Positions 27,881 to 36,796 of a DNA stretch of 64,000 bases are shown one piece after another. The DNA comes from Niabella drilacis (GTDB taxonomy: Bacteria > Bacteroidota > Bacteroidia > Chitinophagales > Chitinophagaceae). Each line of letters starts with the position of its first letter. The stretch's first letter is position 1. The notes under the pieces were generated by a model. It made no database searches. It was not told the DNA's origin and saw nothing but the letters and a program-made list of their open reading frames with translations. The DNA lies in contig NZ_FMZO01000010.1 in the NCBI RefSeq assembly GCF_900101395.1, forward strand, positions 1 through 64,000, written 5' to 3'. Position numbers and translations under genes: made by a program.

Positions 27881-28831
27881 TCATCGCCACACAACCTGCA
27901 ATCCCGTGCGTTTCTTCACCCGGTTATTTTTAAATACGGACCGGGTAACAAAATAACCCAGGCTGGCGCCGATCCAAACATCGCTGGACCAGTGCCGGTT
28001 GTGATAAATGCGGGAAACACCGGTAAGCCCGGCAATACTATAGGCCACCCAGGGGATCCACCGGTGCTGTTGGCCATAGGCCTCAGAAACTGCTGTGGCC
28101 AATGTCATTACCGTTAAGGTATGCCCGGAGGGGAAAGAGGTATGATAGCGGTCGCTGGAAAACGGCGGGTGAAAATCCAGACTGTTATTAGTGTAAGCCG
28201 GCCGGTTCCGCCGGATCATTGATTTTGTGAGCAGGTATAAAGAGGTGGAAATCGCATAGGATTTAAAAGTAAGCAGCGCCGCATTTTTTAACCCCGGGTC
28301 CTTTATGGCGGCCCCGGCCACATACATCCCCGCCATAATGTAGGGAGAGTAGCGGTTGCCGAAGGGTTCTACGATATTGGCTACGCTGTTTATAACCGGA
28401 TGCTGATTCCGTTGAACGATCCGTTTGATCTCACGATCGGCCAGCAGCAGCGCCCCGGTTGTTCCCATCACAATACCCAGGTTCCGGAAATCGCGCCCCT
28501 GCCAGTGCGCCGGCCGGGTCACCACATATTCCGCATCCGAAAAAATGCTTTTAAAAAAAGCGCCATTCAGCTTGTATTGGACCAGACTATCGGTATCCCC
28601 CGCTTCATCCGGGCAGCCTTTTTCTCTAAGAGAGTCAGCACACCTGTTATCCCAAGCGGCCCTGGGCCCTATAGCGATTGCAGTATCCTTACGGGGTGTA
28701 TTCAATGGTGTTTGTGCTCCGCATAAATGAGATAACGCTACAAAAAGCCAGCAGTATAAAAAATATCTAACAGGGTACAGGCTAAACTTGTTTCCTACAA
28801 AAATAGGGGAATACAGGCTGTGAACGATCAC
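27881..28831 (-). CDS. PAP2-family phosphatase
   Basis: 316 aa. Membrane-associated acid phosphatase acting on lipid phosphates such as undecaprenyl pyrophosphate or phosphatidic acid; substrate not known here. The three PAP2 signatures are present: KSMIRRNRPAY, FPSGHTLTVMTLATAV and SRIYHNRHWSSDVWIGASLGYF. The N-terminus has a hydrophobic segment (FLYCWLFVALSHLCGAQ) that looks like a signal or anchor. The GTG start overlaps the TGA of the upstream cyclase gene (gTGA), so the two are translationally coupled. Confidence 0.88.
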   Translation of the reverse strand: MIVHSLYSPIFVGNKFSLYPVRYFLYCWLFVALSHLCGAQTPLNTPRKDTAIAIGPRAAWDNRCADSLREKGCPDEAGDTDSLVQYKLNGAFFKSIFSDAEYVVTRPAHWQGRDFRNLGIVMGTTGALLLADREIKRIVQRNQHPVINSVANIVEPFGNRYSPYIMAGMYVAGAAIKDPGLKNAALLTFKSYAISTSLYLLTKSMIRRNRPAYTNNSLDFHPPFSSDRYHTSFPSGHTLTVMTLATAVSEAYGQQHRWIPWVAYSIAGLTGVSRIYHNRHWSSDVWIGASLGYFVTRSVFKNNRVKKRTGLQVVWR

Positions 28832-29889
28832 TCAAATTCCAGTGAAAAAAGCTGTTCCTTCTCTGTCCTGCCCTTCAGTTCCATTTCACCGATCCCTGTT
28901 ATTTTATAGGAAAAGGGTTGATGAAAATCATTCATAAAGCCCCCCGATAAGATAAAGGATTGCTGCAGCTCATGACATTTTCCCCGAAGCCGCGCAGCAG
29001 TATTGAGCGTATCGCCGCTGTACACAAGGTCCTTTTTTACAATGCCGACCAACCCTGATGTTACCTCCCCGCTGTGGATCCCTGCTTTAAATGTGGGGGC
29101 CACGGTATATTGCCGGGTGTAATATCGCTCCCTCCGTTTTAGAATGTAGAAGGTCTGCCGGATAAACCGCAATGCATAGATCTTGTTTTCCGGCGACTCC
29201 TTCCATGAAAGCACCACTTCATCGCCCACATACTGGTAAATTTCCCCGCCATTGGCCAGCACGGGATTGGTAATATCCGAAAAAAAATCTCTCAGCAATA
29301 AAAAATACTGCTCATGCCCGATCTTCTCTGCTATGGTGGTGGCATTATTAATATCCAGGAAAATAAAGATCCGGCGCTCCTTCCTGGGCCGGTGGTATTC
29401 GCCCCGCATCATACTCCAGAATCCGCCGGGGCCGTATTTATCCGTCACTTCCAGCAATACCAGCGAAAGGAGGGTCAGCAGCCCGAGATCCGCCATCAGG
29501 ATCAAAAATCCTTTTGTGAAAAAAACATCCCCGAAAAACCGGTTGGTAAACTGCGACAGGCTCCCATGATAACTGAAAACAAAGTATGCGGCCAGCATGG
29601 AAAAAGCCACCACTACAAACAATCCAAAAGCCAGGGCCAGTTTCAGCAGGAATGCCAGCCATAACGGGTACTGCCGGAAGGCCGCCTTTAAATAGAAGGT
29701 CAGCGCCGAGGCAATCACCAGCCCCATGACCGCAAATGTAAAACAGAAAATAGCCGGAGACCGGTCACTCAGCAACTGCTTTTCTATTTCCAGGATATTG
29801 AACAAAAAAAGAAACCCAAACAGGATCCAGATCACACAAAGGATCAGCAACATCTTCAGCCGGAAGTACAGGATACGTTTGGAAAGCAT
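28828..29889 (-). CDS. Membrane class III adenylate/guanylate cyclase
   Basis: 353 aa. Four or five hydrophobic helices in residues 1-160 form a membrane domain. A class III cyclase domain follows: IFIFLDINNATTIAEKIG (metal Asp), NGGEIYQYVGDEVVLSW (second metal Asp), FKAGIHSGEVTSGLVG, LVYSGDTLNTAARLRGKC (transition-state Asn and Arg). All key residues appear intact, so it should make cAMP or cGMP. The ending GIGEMELKGRTEKEQLFSLE is typical of the family. It is coupled to the PAP2 phosphatase gene, suggesting a shared membrane-linked function. Confidence 0.88.
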   Translation of the reverse strand: MLSKRILYFRLKMLLILCVIWILFGFLFLFNILEIEKQLLSDRSPAIFCFTFAVMGLVIASALTFYLKAAFRQYPLWLAFLLKLALAFGLFVVVAFSMLAAYFVFSYHGSLSQFTNRFFGDVFFTKGFLILMADLGLLTLLSLVLLEVTDKYGPGGFWSMMRGEYHRPRKERRIFIFLDINNATTIAEKIGHEQYFLLLRDFFSDITNPVLANGGEIYQYVGDEVVLSWKESPENKIYALRFIRQTFYILKRRERYYTRQYTVAPTFKAGIHSGEVTSGLVGIVKKDLVYSGDTLNTAARLRGKCHELQQSFILSGGFMNDFHQPFSYKITGIGEMELKGRTEKEQLFSLEFE

Positions 29890-29980
29890 GACCGTTACAG
29901 CAGCGGCTTGTAAACTGCTGCTACAAAATTAGGAGGAAATGGGATGCAACGCCTGTTTTGCAGATCCCCGGCCCCTGTTG

Positions 29981-31138
29981 TTATCGCCTGCCTTCACTTA
30001 TTTTTTTTGCCTCATCAATAATTGCCTGCTTTAGTGTTTTACGGGTTCCCAGCAGCAACGGCAATGCTTCCTCCATCTTGCTGCAGGGCAGGGCCAGGAA
30101 TTGCCGCCACCCTTCCAGTCCCTTTTTTTCATAGATCAGCCCCGCCAGGATGCCGCCGGCAGCATACAGCCGGGACACATCGTCATCAGTACGAACATCT
30201 TCAAATAATAATTGACTGACGGACACATTCCTGTATTTCTGAAGGTATTGATAAAGCGATCTGCCAACGGTTCTCAGGGGCTTTTGTTCGGTTCCGCCTA
30301 TATAGGTTGCAATACCTTCATAGGCAATACGGCAGGGCTCGTTGGTTGTATACAGTTCTCCGATATAAAAATGCGCGATCTCATGCGGATAGTATTCTTT
30401 GTTATTACCGGAATAGATAAAATGATTCAGGGGAGGTTTTACTCCGCCCCATTCTGCGCGGCCACCTGTGCGGGATAAAAACATTTCATACCGGAAATCA
30501 TAGCCCATCAGGTTAAACATTTGTACAGGATCTTTGCAGGAATAGTAAATAATCTTTTTGGGAGGCACCTTAAAAACAGCAGCGATGCTATCGTTATACC
30601 TGTTACAGGCTTTTGCCTGCTGTATACTAAACGTTGCCTTTAGTTCTTTATAAAAAAGGATGTTCCCCACCTGCAGCTGGTACCAATCCCTTGTAAAATA
30701 GTTGGTATAGCGCTCAAAAGTAAACCCATCCGTTGCCTTGTCATAGTTTGCAATAAGATTCACCACGCGGCCCATATTTCCTTTTAAAGAATCGGCAAAA
30801 GGTAAAAAAGCAATTTTAACGAGGTATTGCCGCCGTGGTATAAAATCGATCGCGCCCAGGAACACGGGCCTTAAAAAGCTTTCGCCCTTTCCGTTGTAGC
30901 CATACGTTGTAAGATCAAAAGGATAACCAAAAAAGTTCAGATCTTTTTTGTCCCAATATTTACCGGATTTTTGCCCGTCCCCGCCATAGGTAAAAAAGGA
31001 ATCCAGGGTCCGGATCAGCAGGTCTTTTTTATAAAGCGGGTTGATGTTGTTTTGATCCGAAAGATTAACGGCCAGTCGCTGGGCACTTATACAGTGCGCT
31101 GTTGCCACAAAAGATATCAGCAGAAAGATGCGCTTCAT
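29981..31138 (-). CDS. Secreted protein with HExxH metallopeptidase motif
   Basis: 385 aa from ATG 31138 (MKRIFLLISFVATAHCISAQ, signal peptide). The central region has HEIAH (His252, Glu253, His256) followed by YEGIATYIGG with Glu274, 18 residues after the second His. This is close to the HExxH...E arrangement of gluzincin peptidases (M1 and peptidase-MA-like families), and the downstream Glu is the likely third zinc ligand. The N-terminal half is a beta-rich segment of unknown kind. Probably a periplasmic or secreted peptidase or a relative that lost activity; the family is not certain. Confidence 0.7.
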   Translation of the reverse strand: MKRIFLLISFVATAHCISAQRLAVNLSDQNNINPLYKKDLLIRTLDSFFTYGGDGQKSGKYWDKKDLNFFGYPFDLTTYGYNGKGESFLRPVFLGAIDFIPRRQYLVKIAFLPFADSLKGNMGRVVNLIANYDKATDGFTFERYTNYFTRDWYQLQVGNILFYKELKATFSIQQAKACNRYNDSIAAVFKVPPKKIIYYSCKDPVQMFNLMGYDFRYEMFLSRTGGRAEWGGVKPPLNHFIYSGNNKEYYPHEIAHFYIGELYTTNEPCRIAYEGIATYIGGTEQKPLRTVGRSLYQYLQKYRNVSVSQLLFEDVRTDDDVSRLYAAGGILAGLIYEKKGLEGWRQFLALPCSKMEEALPLLLGTRKTLKQAIIDEAKKISEGRR

Positions 31139-31293
31139 AAATGTATCCCGCAACGATTTTTTCGGGGTTGAGTTAATTTTTCATAACAGGACCTTTTGTA
31201 TTGCTGCTATATTATACTGCAGCAGAAACGAGCGTGGCAACGAGGCCGATAGAAGCCGCTCTGCCGGCCCTGTAATAAATGCCATCTGCCGGT

Positions 31294-33651
31294 TTAATTC
31301 CTCACCGGCTTACCGGTCTTGATCACACTTTGTAACCGCTCCAGTGTTTTACGCTCTCCGCAGAGCGACAGGAAGTTTTGCCGTTCCAGGTCCAGCAGGT
31401 ATTGTTCAGACACCAGGGTTGGTGCGCTCAGATCCCCGCCACACATTACATAGGCCAGTTTTTTTGCTACCAGTGCATCATGGTCTGTGGCGTAGTTTCC
31501 TTTCTGCATCCCGTTAATACCGGCCAGCAGGGCCCCCAGTGCACTGCGGCCCAGTACCTTGATGTCCGTTCTGGGCACCGGCGCCACATAACCACTGTCG
31601 TATAATTCAATCACACTGCGTTTTGCTTCCGCAATACGGCGATCCTGGTTAATGATCATTGCATCATGGCCTGTACGGTAGATACCCAATTCAAACGCCT
31701 CGGTGGCCGAAGTGCTCACTTTTGCGGTGGCAATGGTAAGGAATCTGTTCTGCAGCGGGATATTTTCCGGTTCCCCATGCTGCACCTCATCCGCAGCCCG
31801 TAATGTAAACTCCTTGGTTCCGCCGCCGCCCGGAATAAGGCCCACCCCCATTTCTACCAGGCCGGTATAGGTTTCCGCTGCTGCGCATACTTTATCGGCA
31901 TGCAGGCTCAGCTCGCACCCTCCGCCCAAAGCCAGGCCGTGCGGGGCCAGGACCACAGGCACGGAAGAATAACGTACACGCATAGATGTATTCTGGAAGA
32001 GACGCACTGCCATATCCAGCTCATCGTACTCCTGTTCTACTGCCAGCATAAAGATCAGCCCCACATTGGCCCCGGCCGAAAAATTAGCCCCCTCATTGGC
32101 AATCACCAGGCCTTTGAAGCCGCTCTCGGCCTTTTCAACAGAAGTCTGGATACCGCTGAGCACATCTCCTCCGATGGTCCCCATCTTTGTATTCCATTGC
32201 AGGGCCAGCACATCATTGCCAATATCATACAACCGGCAACTGCTGTTCTTCCATACAGTCTTATCCCCGTAATTATTTAAAATAATGAACGCATCGCTTC
32301 CGGGCAATAATTTGCAGGCCTTGCTAACCGGGTCATAGGCTTTGCGCTTCCCGTTTTCGATAGTATAGAACGCATGATGACCCGCAGCCAGCATTTCCTC
32401 CACCCAGGCGGCTACTCTGAAACCCGCCGCCTTCATAGCTTCCACGGTTTTGGCTACACCTGCAGCATCCCAGCTTTCAAAGGGGCCGATCTCCCAGCCA
32501 AAGCCGGCCTTCATCGCATCATCAATACGGTATAGTTCATCACTGATCTCCGGTATCCGGTGGCTCACATATGCAAACAGGTTGTAATGAAACTGACGGT
32601 AAAATTCCCCGGCCTTGTCCTGACCGCTCATCAGCATCTTCAGTTTTGCAGGTAATGTTTCGATCAGCTTTGCCGCTTCAAGACTTGCGAACTTTGGCTT
32701 TATCCGGGGGCCATATTCAAAGGTCTTCAGATCAAGCACCAGGATCTCGGACGCGCCCCTGTCATTCTTTATCTTCTTAAAAAAGCCCTGGCCGGTCTTA
32801 TCACCCAGCCATTTGTTTGCAACCATCCGCTCCAGCCATGCGGGGATCACAAACAGCTGTTTCGCCTCATCCTCCGGGCAATTCTCAAACACACCTTTTG
32901 CTACTTTGGCCAGGGTGTCGATCCCCACCACATCTGCGGTACGGAAGGTAGCAGATTTAGGCCTCCCGATCATAGGGCCCGTCAGCGCCTCAACCTCATC
33001 AATGCTCAACCCCAGCTCGTCCATCAGTGAAAAGATCGCCATGATGCTGAACACGCCCACCCGGTTGGCAATAAAAGCCGGCGTATCCTTGCAAAGCACG
33101 GTTGTTTTTCCCAGGATATGATCGCCAAACTCCACCAGGAAATCAATAACTGCCGGGTCCGTGCCCGGTGTTGGAATGATCTCCAGCAGCCGCAGGTAAC
33201 GGGGGGGGTTGAAAAAATGCGTCCCACAGAAATGTTTTATGAAATCTTCACTCCGTCCCTGGCACATCAGGTGGATGGGTATTCCCGAGGTATTGGAGGT
33301 GATAAGTGTTCCGGGAGTCCGGTATTGTTCCACCTTTTCAAACAGCTGTTGTTTGATGTCCAACCGCTCCACCACCACTTCTATCACCCAGTCGCAGGTT
33401 GCCACCTCTTTAAGGTCGTCCTCAAAGTTGCCCGTAGCGATCCTCTTCACAACGTCTTTTGTATATACCGGCGACGGGCTGCTTTTAACGGCTGAAGCCA
33501 GGGCATCGTTTACGATCCTGTTCCTGTCGGGTCCGTCAGCGGCCATGTCCAGCAACAGAACCGGGATGCCTGCCCCAGCAAAATGACAGGCAATACGCGA
33601 TCCCATTACCCCGCTTCCCAAAACAGCAACTTTCTTTACGATCCTTTTCAT
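31294..33651 (-). CDS. 3-hydroxyacyl-CoA dehydrogenase / enoyl-CoA hydratase fusion (FadN-like)
   Basis: 785 aa from ATG 33651 (MKRIVKKVAVLGSGVMGSRIACHFAG). The N-terminal half is an NAD-dependent 3-hydroxyacyl-CoA dehydrogenase: GSGVMGSRIA nucleotide loop, HFFNPPRYLRLLEIIPTPGT signature, DTPAFIANRVG. The C-terminal half is a crotonase-fold domain (NFSAGANVGLIFM, GLALGGGCELSLHADKVCAAAETYTGLVEMGVGLIPGGGGTKE). It oxidises fatty acyl-CoA in beta-oxidation. Unlike most FadN genes no thiolase or acyl-CoA dehydrogenase follows; downstream lies an unrelated secreted protein. The open frame extends to 33675, but MKRIVKK is the family start. Confidence 0.9.
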   Translation of the reverse strand: MKRIVKKVAVLGSGVMGSRIACHFAGAGIPVLLLDMAADGPDRNRIVNDALASAVKSSPSPVYTKDVVKRIATGNFEDDLKEVATCDWVIEVVVERLDIKQQLFEKVEQYRTPGTLITSNTSGIPIHLMCQGRSEDFIKHFCGTHFFNPPRYLRLLEIIPTPGTDPAVIDFLVEFGDHILGKTTVLCKDTPAFIANRVGVFSIMAIFSLMDELGLSIDEVEALTGPMIGRPKSATFRTADVVGIDTLAKVAKGVFENCPEDEAKQLFVIPAWLERMVANKWLGDKTGQGFFKKIKNDRGASEILVLDLKTFEYGPRIKPKFASLEAAKLIETLPAKLKMLMSGQDKAGEFYRQFHYNLFAYVSHRIPEISDELYRIDDAMKAGFGWEIGPFESWDAAGVAKTVEAMKAAGFRVAAWVEEMLAAGHHAFYTIENGKRKAYDPVSKACKLLPGSDAFIILNNYGDKTVWKNSSCRLYDIGNDVLALQWNTKMGTIGGDVLSGIQTSVEKAESGFKGLVIANEGANFSAGANVGLIFMLAVEQEYDELDMAVRLFQNTSMRVRYSSVPVVLAPHGLALGGGCELSLHADKVCAAAETYTGLVEMGVGLIPGGGGTKEFTLRAADEVQHGEPENIPLQNRFLTIATAKVSTSATEAFELGIYRTGHDAMIINQDRRIAEAKRSVIELYDSGYVAPVPRTDIKVLGRSALGALLAGINGMQKGNYATDHDALVAKKLAYVMCGGDLSAPTLVSEQYLLDLERQNFLSLCGERKTLERLQSVIKTGKPVRN

Positions 33652-33782
33652 ATTTATGATATTTATGAGCTGCAATGGCCTGCAACAGCGATCCGGGTGA
33701 TCGTCATTTCAAACAAGACCGGCTTCGCTTTCCAAAACCAAACAACTTTTTTCATTGAGATACAATACAAACAACAATTAGT

Positions 33783-33800
33783 TAGATAAACAACTATCTA
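33783..33800. promoter_or_regulatory. Candidate operator upstream of the FadN-like gene
   Basis: TAGATA-AACAAC-TATCTA, a perfect inverted repeat of 6-base arms with a 6-base spacer, about 130 bases before the start of the FadN-like gene. It lies within a run of AACAA/TTAGTT words. Fatty-acid genes in this phylum are often controlled by TetR or MarR repressors binding such sites. No repressor gene is near. Confidence 0.35.
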
Positions 33801-34017
33801 CTGTGAAGGTAAGGAGAAAAAAAGCAACATTCAAAAACAAAAAGCCCGGAAGAAGCGGCTCCTGTGCGCCCTCATAATACCGGTTATTTTTTATCCCTGC
33901 GGATACAACGGCCGGCAGTACCCGGTTTCAGCAGTTTGCTCCGGCGCTTCCGGAAGGCTGCACCCGGCTTTTACCTCCACCGGATGTTAGTTTGCCGATT
34001 TTATTTCTTGTGCAGGA

Positions 34018-34036
34018 TCAATTAGTGATACATTTG
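34018..34036 (+). promoter_or_regulatory. Promoter of the ABC exporter operon (-7 box at 34029)
   Basis: TACATTTG at 34029-34036 is an exact TAnnTTTG. A TTG lies 18 bases upstream of it (about 34008-34010), close to the standard spacing. RNA would begin near 34043, so translation must start at ATG 34058 and not at the longer frame start (33992). Confidence 0.55.
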
Positions 34037-34057
34037 AACCTGTTAAACCCAACGAGG

Positions 34058-34972
34058 ATGCATGTATTATCTACCAACAACCTTTCAAAAAATTACGGCA
34101 CTGTACAGGCATTGAACCAGGTGAACATTGCAGTACCCCCGGGGGCTGTATATGGTATCCTGGGGCCCAATGGCAGCGGGAAAACCACGTTGCTGGGTAT
34201 TGTCATGAATGTACTGGAAGCCAGTTCCGGCAGCTATCTATGGAACGGGCAAAGTGGCAATGAAGACCAGCGGAAACGGATCGGCACCCTGCTGGAAACG
34301 CCCAACTTTTATCCCTACCTGAGCGCGGAACGGAACCTGGAAATAGCCGCCTCTATCAAGGGCCATAGTACTGCCGATATTTCCCGGGTATTAAGGATTG
34401 TAAACCTGTTTGAACGCCGGCAATCTGCTTTCAGTACCTATTCCCTGGGGATGAAACAGCGCCTTGCCATTGCATCTGCCCTGCTGGGCGATCCGCAGGT
34501 ACTGGTACTGGATGAGCCAACTAACGGGCTGGATCCCGCCGGGATTGCAGAGATCCGGCAACTGATCCGGCAACTGCACGCATCCGGTAAAACCATCATT
34601 ATGGCCAGTCATATACTGGACGAAGTGGAAAAAGTATGTACCCATGTAACTATCATCCAGAAAGGGAATGTAAAAGCAAGCGGTACGGTTAACGACGTAC
34701 TGCATAATGACGGGCCGGCGCAGGAGCGGGTTATTGAAATCGTTGCAGAAGACCTCCAGCTGTTGCGGGACGCGATCACCGGATTGCAGCAGGTAAAAGA
34801 AGTGATCAGCAGGCCGGCAATGCTTCAGCTTATCGGTGCAGCAGACATGACCCCGCAGCTGGTAAACCGGTATTGCTTTGAAAAAGGCATCACACTTAGC
34901 TACCTGGCACTAAAAAAGAAAAGCCTGGAGACGCGCTTCCTGGAGATCACCGGTTCCAGCAGCGACCAGTAA
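34058..34972 (+). CDS. ABC transporter ATP-binding protein
   Basis: 304 aa from ATG 34058 (MHVLSTNNLSKNYGTVQALNQVNIAVPPG). Walker A GPNGSGKTT, Q-loop region LLETPNFYPYLSAERNLEI, signature SLGMKQRLAIASALLGDP (a variant of LSGGQ seen in this subfamily), Walker B VLVLDEPTNGLDP, and H-switch MASHILDEVEKVC. A C-terminal ~70-residue extension follows. This is the ABC-2 exporter type that uses a separate permease, here the next gene. The cargo is unknown; relatives export bacitracin-like compounds, lipids or act in gliding. Confidence 0.9.
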   Translation: MHVLSTNNLSKNYGTVQALNQVNIAVPPGAVYGILGPNGSGKTTLLGIVMNVLEASSGSYLWNGQSGNEDQRKRIGTLLETPNFYPYLSAERNLEIAASIKGHSTADISRVLRIVNLFERRQSAFSTYSLGMKQRLAIASALLGDPQVLVLDEPTNGLDPAGIAEIRQLIRQLHASGKTIIMASHILDEVEKVCTHVTIIQKGNVKASGTVNDVLHNDGPAQERVIEIVAEDLQLLRDAITGLQQVKEVISRPAMLQLIGAADMTPQLVNRYCFEKGITLSYLALKKKSLETRFLEITGSSSDQ

Positions 34973-35024
34973 ATGCCCCGCTTTATATCAAACCCTGCCC
35001 CCCTTATTCATATAACTCCTTCAT

Positions 35025-35843
35025 ATGCTACAACTTTTTAAAACAGAATGGCTGAAAATAAAGAACTACCGCACTTTCTGGATCCTGTTTGGCTCCTTTT
35101 TTATTTTTCTTCCGTCAATGTTCCTGCTGACAGCGCAGCAGTTCATGCGCCAGTTTGACCAGATGGCTGATAAAAGTATTGAAGCCGCTATGCTAAAGCG
35201 GATGTTCAGCTCCCCCTTCGTGTTTCCCAATACCTGGCATGGTGCAGCATGGTTTGGCGGCATGTTCTTTATCATTATTGGTATGCTTTATATCCTGCTG
35301 ATCACAAACGAAGTGCAATACAGAACACACCGGCAGAACATTATTGATGGCTGGAGCCGGATGGATTATATCAGGGCCAAAATAACCCTGCTGATCTTTT
35401 TTGTGGTCACTACCACCCTTATGGTATTCCTGTGCGGTTTGGTTTGCGGGTTACTGTTCACACCCAACCTTTCCTCTGTCTCCTTTTTTGAGAACGTTTA
35501 CTATGTGGGTTACTATGCTGTTATGGCAACCCTGTACCTGGTGGTAGCCCTCCTGGTGGCCGTACTTGTTAAACGCACCGGGCTGGCGATCGTTCTTTAT
35601 TTTGGATATGTATTTGTTATTGATAACCTGTTATGGCTGGCACTTACGTTCCGAAAAGGCCAGGCGGGCTATTTTCTCCCACTGGAAAGCAGTGATTCCC
35701 TGGTGCCCAACCCCTTTAAACCGGGCATGGTGGAAACCCGCACTGTTTCCGATTGGAGCCTCCTGGCCACCGCTGTCATCTACGCCCTATTAATGTTGTA
35801 CGGGATCATCCGGTATTATAAACGCACCGATCTGAAAACCTGA
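35025..35843 (+). CDS. ABC-2 type transporter permease
   Basis: 272 aa with about six transmembrane helices (FWILFGSFFIFLPSMFLL, WFGGMFFIIIGMLYILLI, ITLLIFFVVTTTLMVFLCGLVCGLLF, YYAVMATLYLVVALLVAVLV, GLAIVLYFGYVFVIDNLLWLAL, LLATAVIYALLMLYGIIRYY). Begins MLQLFKTEWLKIKNYRTFW, the usual amphipathic start of bacitracin/gliding-type permeases. It follows the ATPase by 52 bases and forms a half-transporter pair with it. Convergent with the Lys-rich protein, with a single base between stops. Confidence 0.88.
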   Translation: MLQLFKTEWLKIKNYRTFWILFGSFFIFLPSMFLLTAQQFMRQFDQMADKSIEAAMLKRMFSSPFVFPNTWHGAAWFGGMFFIIIGMLYILLITNEVQYRTHRQNIIDGWSRMDYIRAKITLLIFFVVTTTLMVFLCGLVCGLLFTPNLSSVSFFENVYYVGYYAVMATLYLVVALLVAVLVKRTGLAIVLYFGYVFVIDNLLWLALTFRKGQAGYFLPLESSDSLVPNPFKPGMVETRTVSDWSLLATAVIYALLMLYGIIRYYKRTDLKT

Positions 35844-35844
35844 T

Positions 35845-36714
35845 CTATTTTTTTCTTGCGCCACCTAATGGTTTCCTGGGCAAGGGAGTATTGGTTCCTT
35901 TTGCCGAAACCGGGTCTGTGGGACCATGAAACGGATCATGCGGTTTATCCTTAAACAGATCCGGAACCGGGCTGCTGGTTGTATATTCACCGGGGGGATC
36001 AATAACCAGACTTTTATGTTCCGGTGCCCTATCCTTTGGCTGGTCAATATTTGCCACTTCGCTTAATTCGGAGGGCTCCATTACCGGTGCCGCTATGATC
36101 GGTTCATCCAATGTGGGCATCTTTATTTCAGGAGTATCCCGCAGCGGTTTCTTTCCCCCCGGTTTAACGGGTAGTTTGGGAGATCGTTTAACCGGCGCTT
36201 TTTTTGATGGCTTCACCCTGGTGAGGCCTGCTTTTTCCGCGGCCCGTTTAGCCGGAGCCTTTTTAACAGCCGTCTTTGGCGCAGCAGCTTTTCTTGGGGC
36301 ATTCTTTTTGGCAGGCGTCTTCTTTACTGCTGCTTTCTTGGATGCAGCCGTCTTTTTGGGTGCAGGTTTCTTTATGGCAGCCTTTTTTGCTGCTGTTGTA
36401 ACCCCTGTCTTTGCCGTATTCTTTCCGGAAATGCTCTTAAGTACAGGAGCCTCCTGCACAGGTTTGCGGGAAGAGGCCTGTTTTACTACTTTGGAGGCTT
36501 CTTTTTTTTCTTTTTTAAGGGCTTTTTTCTGTGCTTTGGTTTGTTGTTTCAGTTGACGGACCGCTTCTTTCTGCAGCTTCCGGTCTTCCTTCTCTGAAGC
36601 GGACTTTTTCTTTTTTGCCTCCGCTTTTTTTACGTTCATTTTCTTGCCGGCTTCTTTTTTAACAACGCGGGAGGAAGCTTTCTTTTTTGCCTCCGCTTTT
36701 TTTTTCTTTGCCAT
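35845..36714 (-). CDS. Histone H1-like Lys/Ala-rich protein with acidic tail
   Basis: 289 aa. Residues 1-190 are almost wholly Lys, Ala, Pro, Ser and Thr, with many AKK, KKAPAKK and PKKTAASKK repeats like eukaryotic histone H1 tails and AlgP-type proteins. The last ~95 residues are different: acidic and Pro-rich (EIKMPTLDEPIIAAPVMEPSELSEVANIDQPKDRAPEHK). The N-terminus also holds a charged coil (KLQKEAVRQLKQQTKAQKKALKKEKKEASK). Likely binds DNA or RNA, but no assay-based family fits the C-terminal part. Lies beside the IS1182 element, which may have cut into its promoter region. Confidence 0.75.
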   Translation of the reverse strand: MAKKKKAEAKKKASSRVVKKEAGKKMNVKKAEAKKKKSASEKEDRKLQKEAVRQLKQQTKAQKKALKKEKKEASKVVKQASSRKPVQEAPVLKSISGKNTAKTGVTTAAKKAAIKKPAPKKTAASKKAAVKKTPAKKNAPRKAAAPKTAVKKAPAKRAAEKAGLTRVKPSKKAPVKRSPKLPVKPGGKKPLRDTPEIKMPTLDEPIIAAPVMEPSELSEVANIDQPKDRAPEHKSLVIDPPGEYTTSSPVPDLFKDKPHDPFHGPTDPVSAKGTNTPLPRKPLGGARKK

Positions 36715-36796
36715 CCTGTTTTGCTTTTATAATGAACAATAAAGAACTGTAGAAAAAATATTAAAAATCACCTCAACAATTATACCACTAAAAAAA

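Larger units (their letters stand above)
33652..34057. other. 406-base divergent gap between the FadN-like gene and the ABC exporter
   Basis: Holds the exporter promoter (34029) and an inverted repeat (33783). The region 33801-33990 shows nothing else I can name. Confidence 0.5.
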
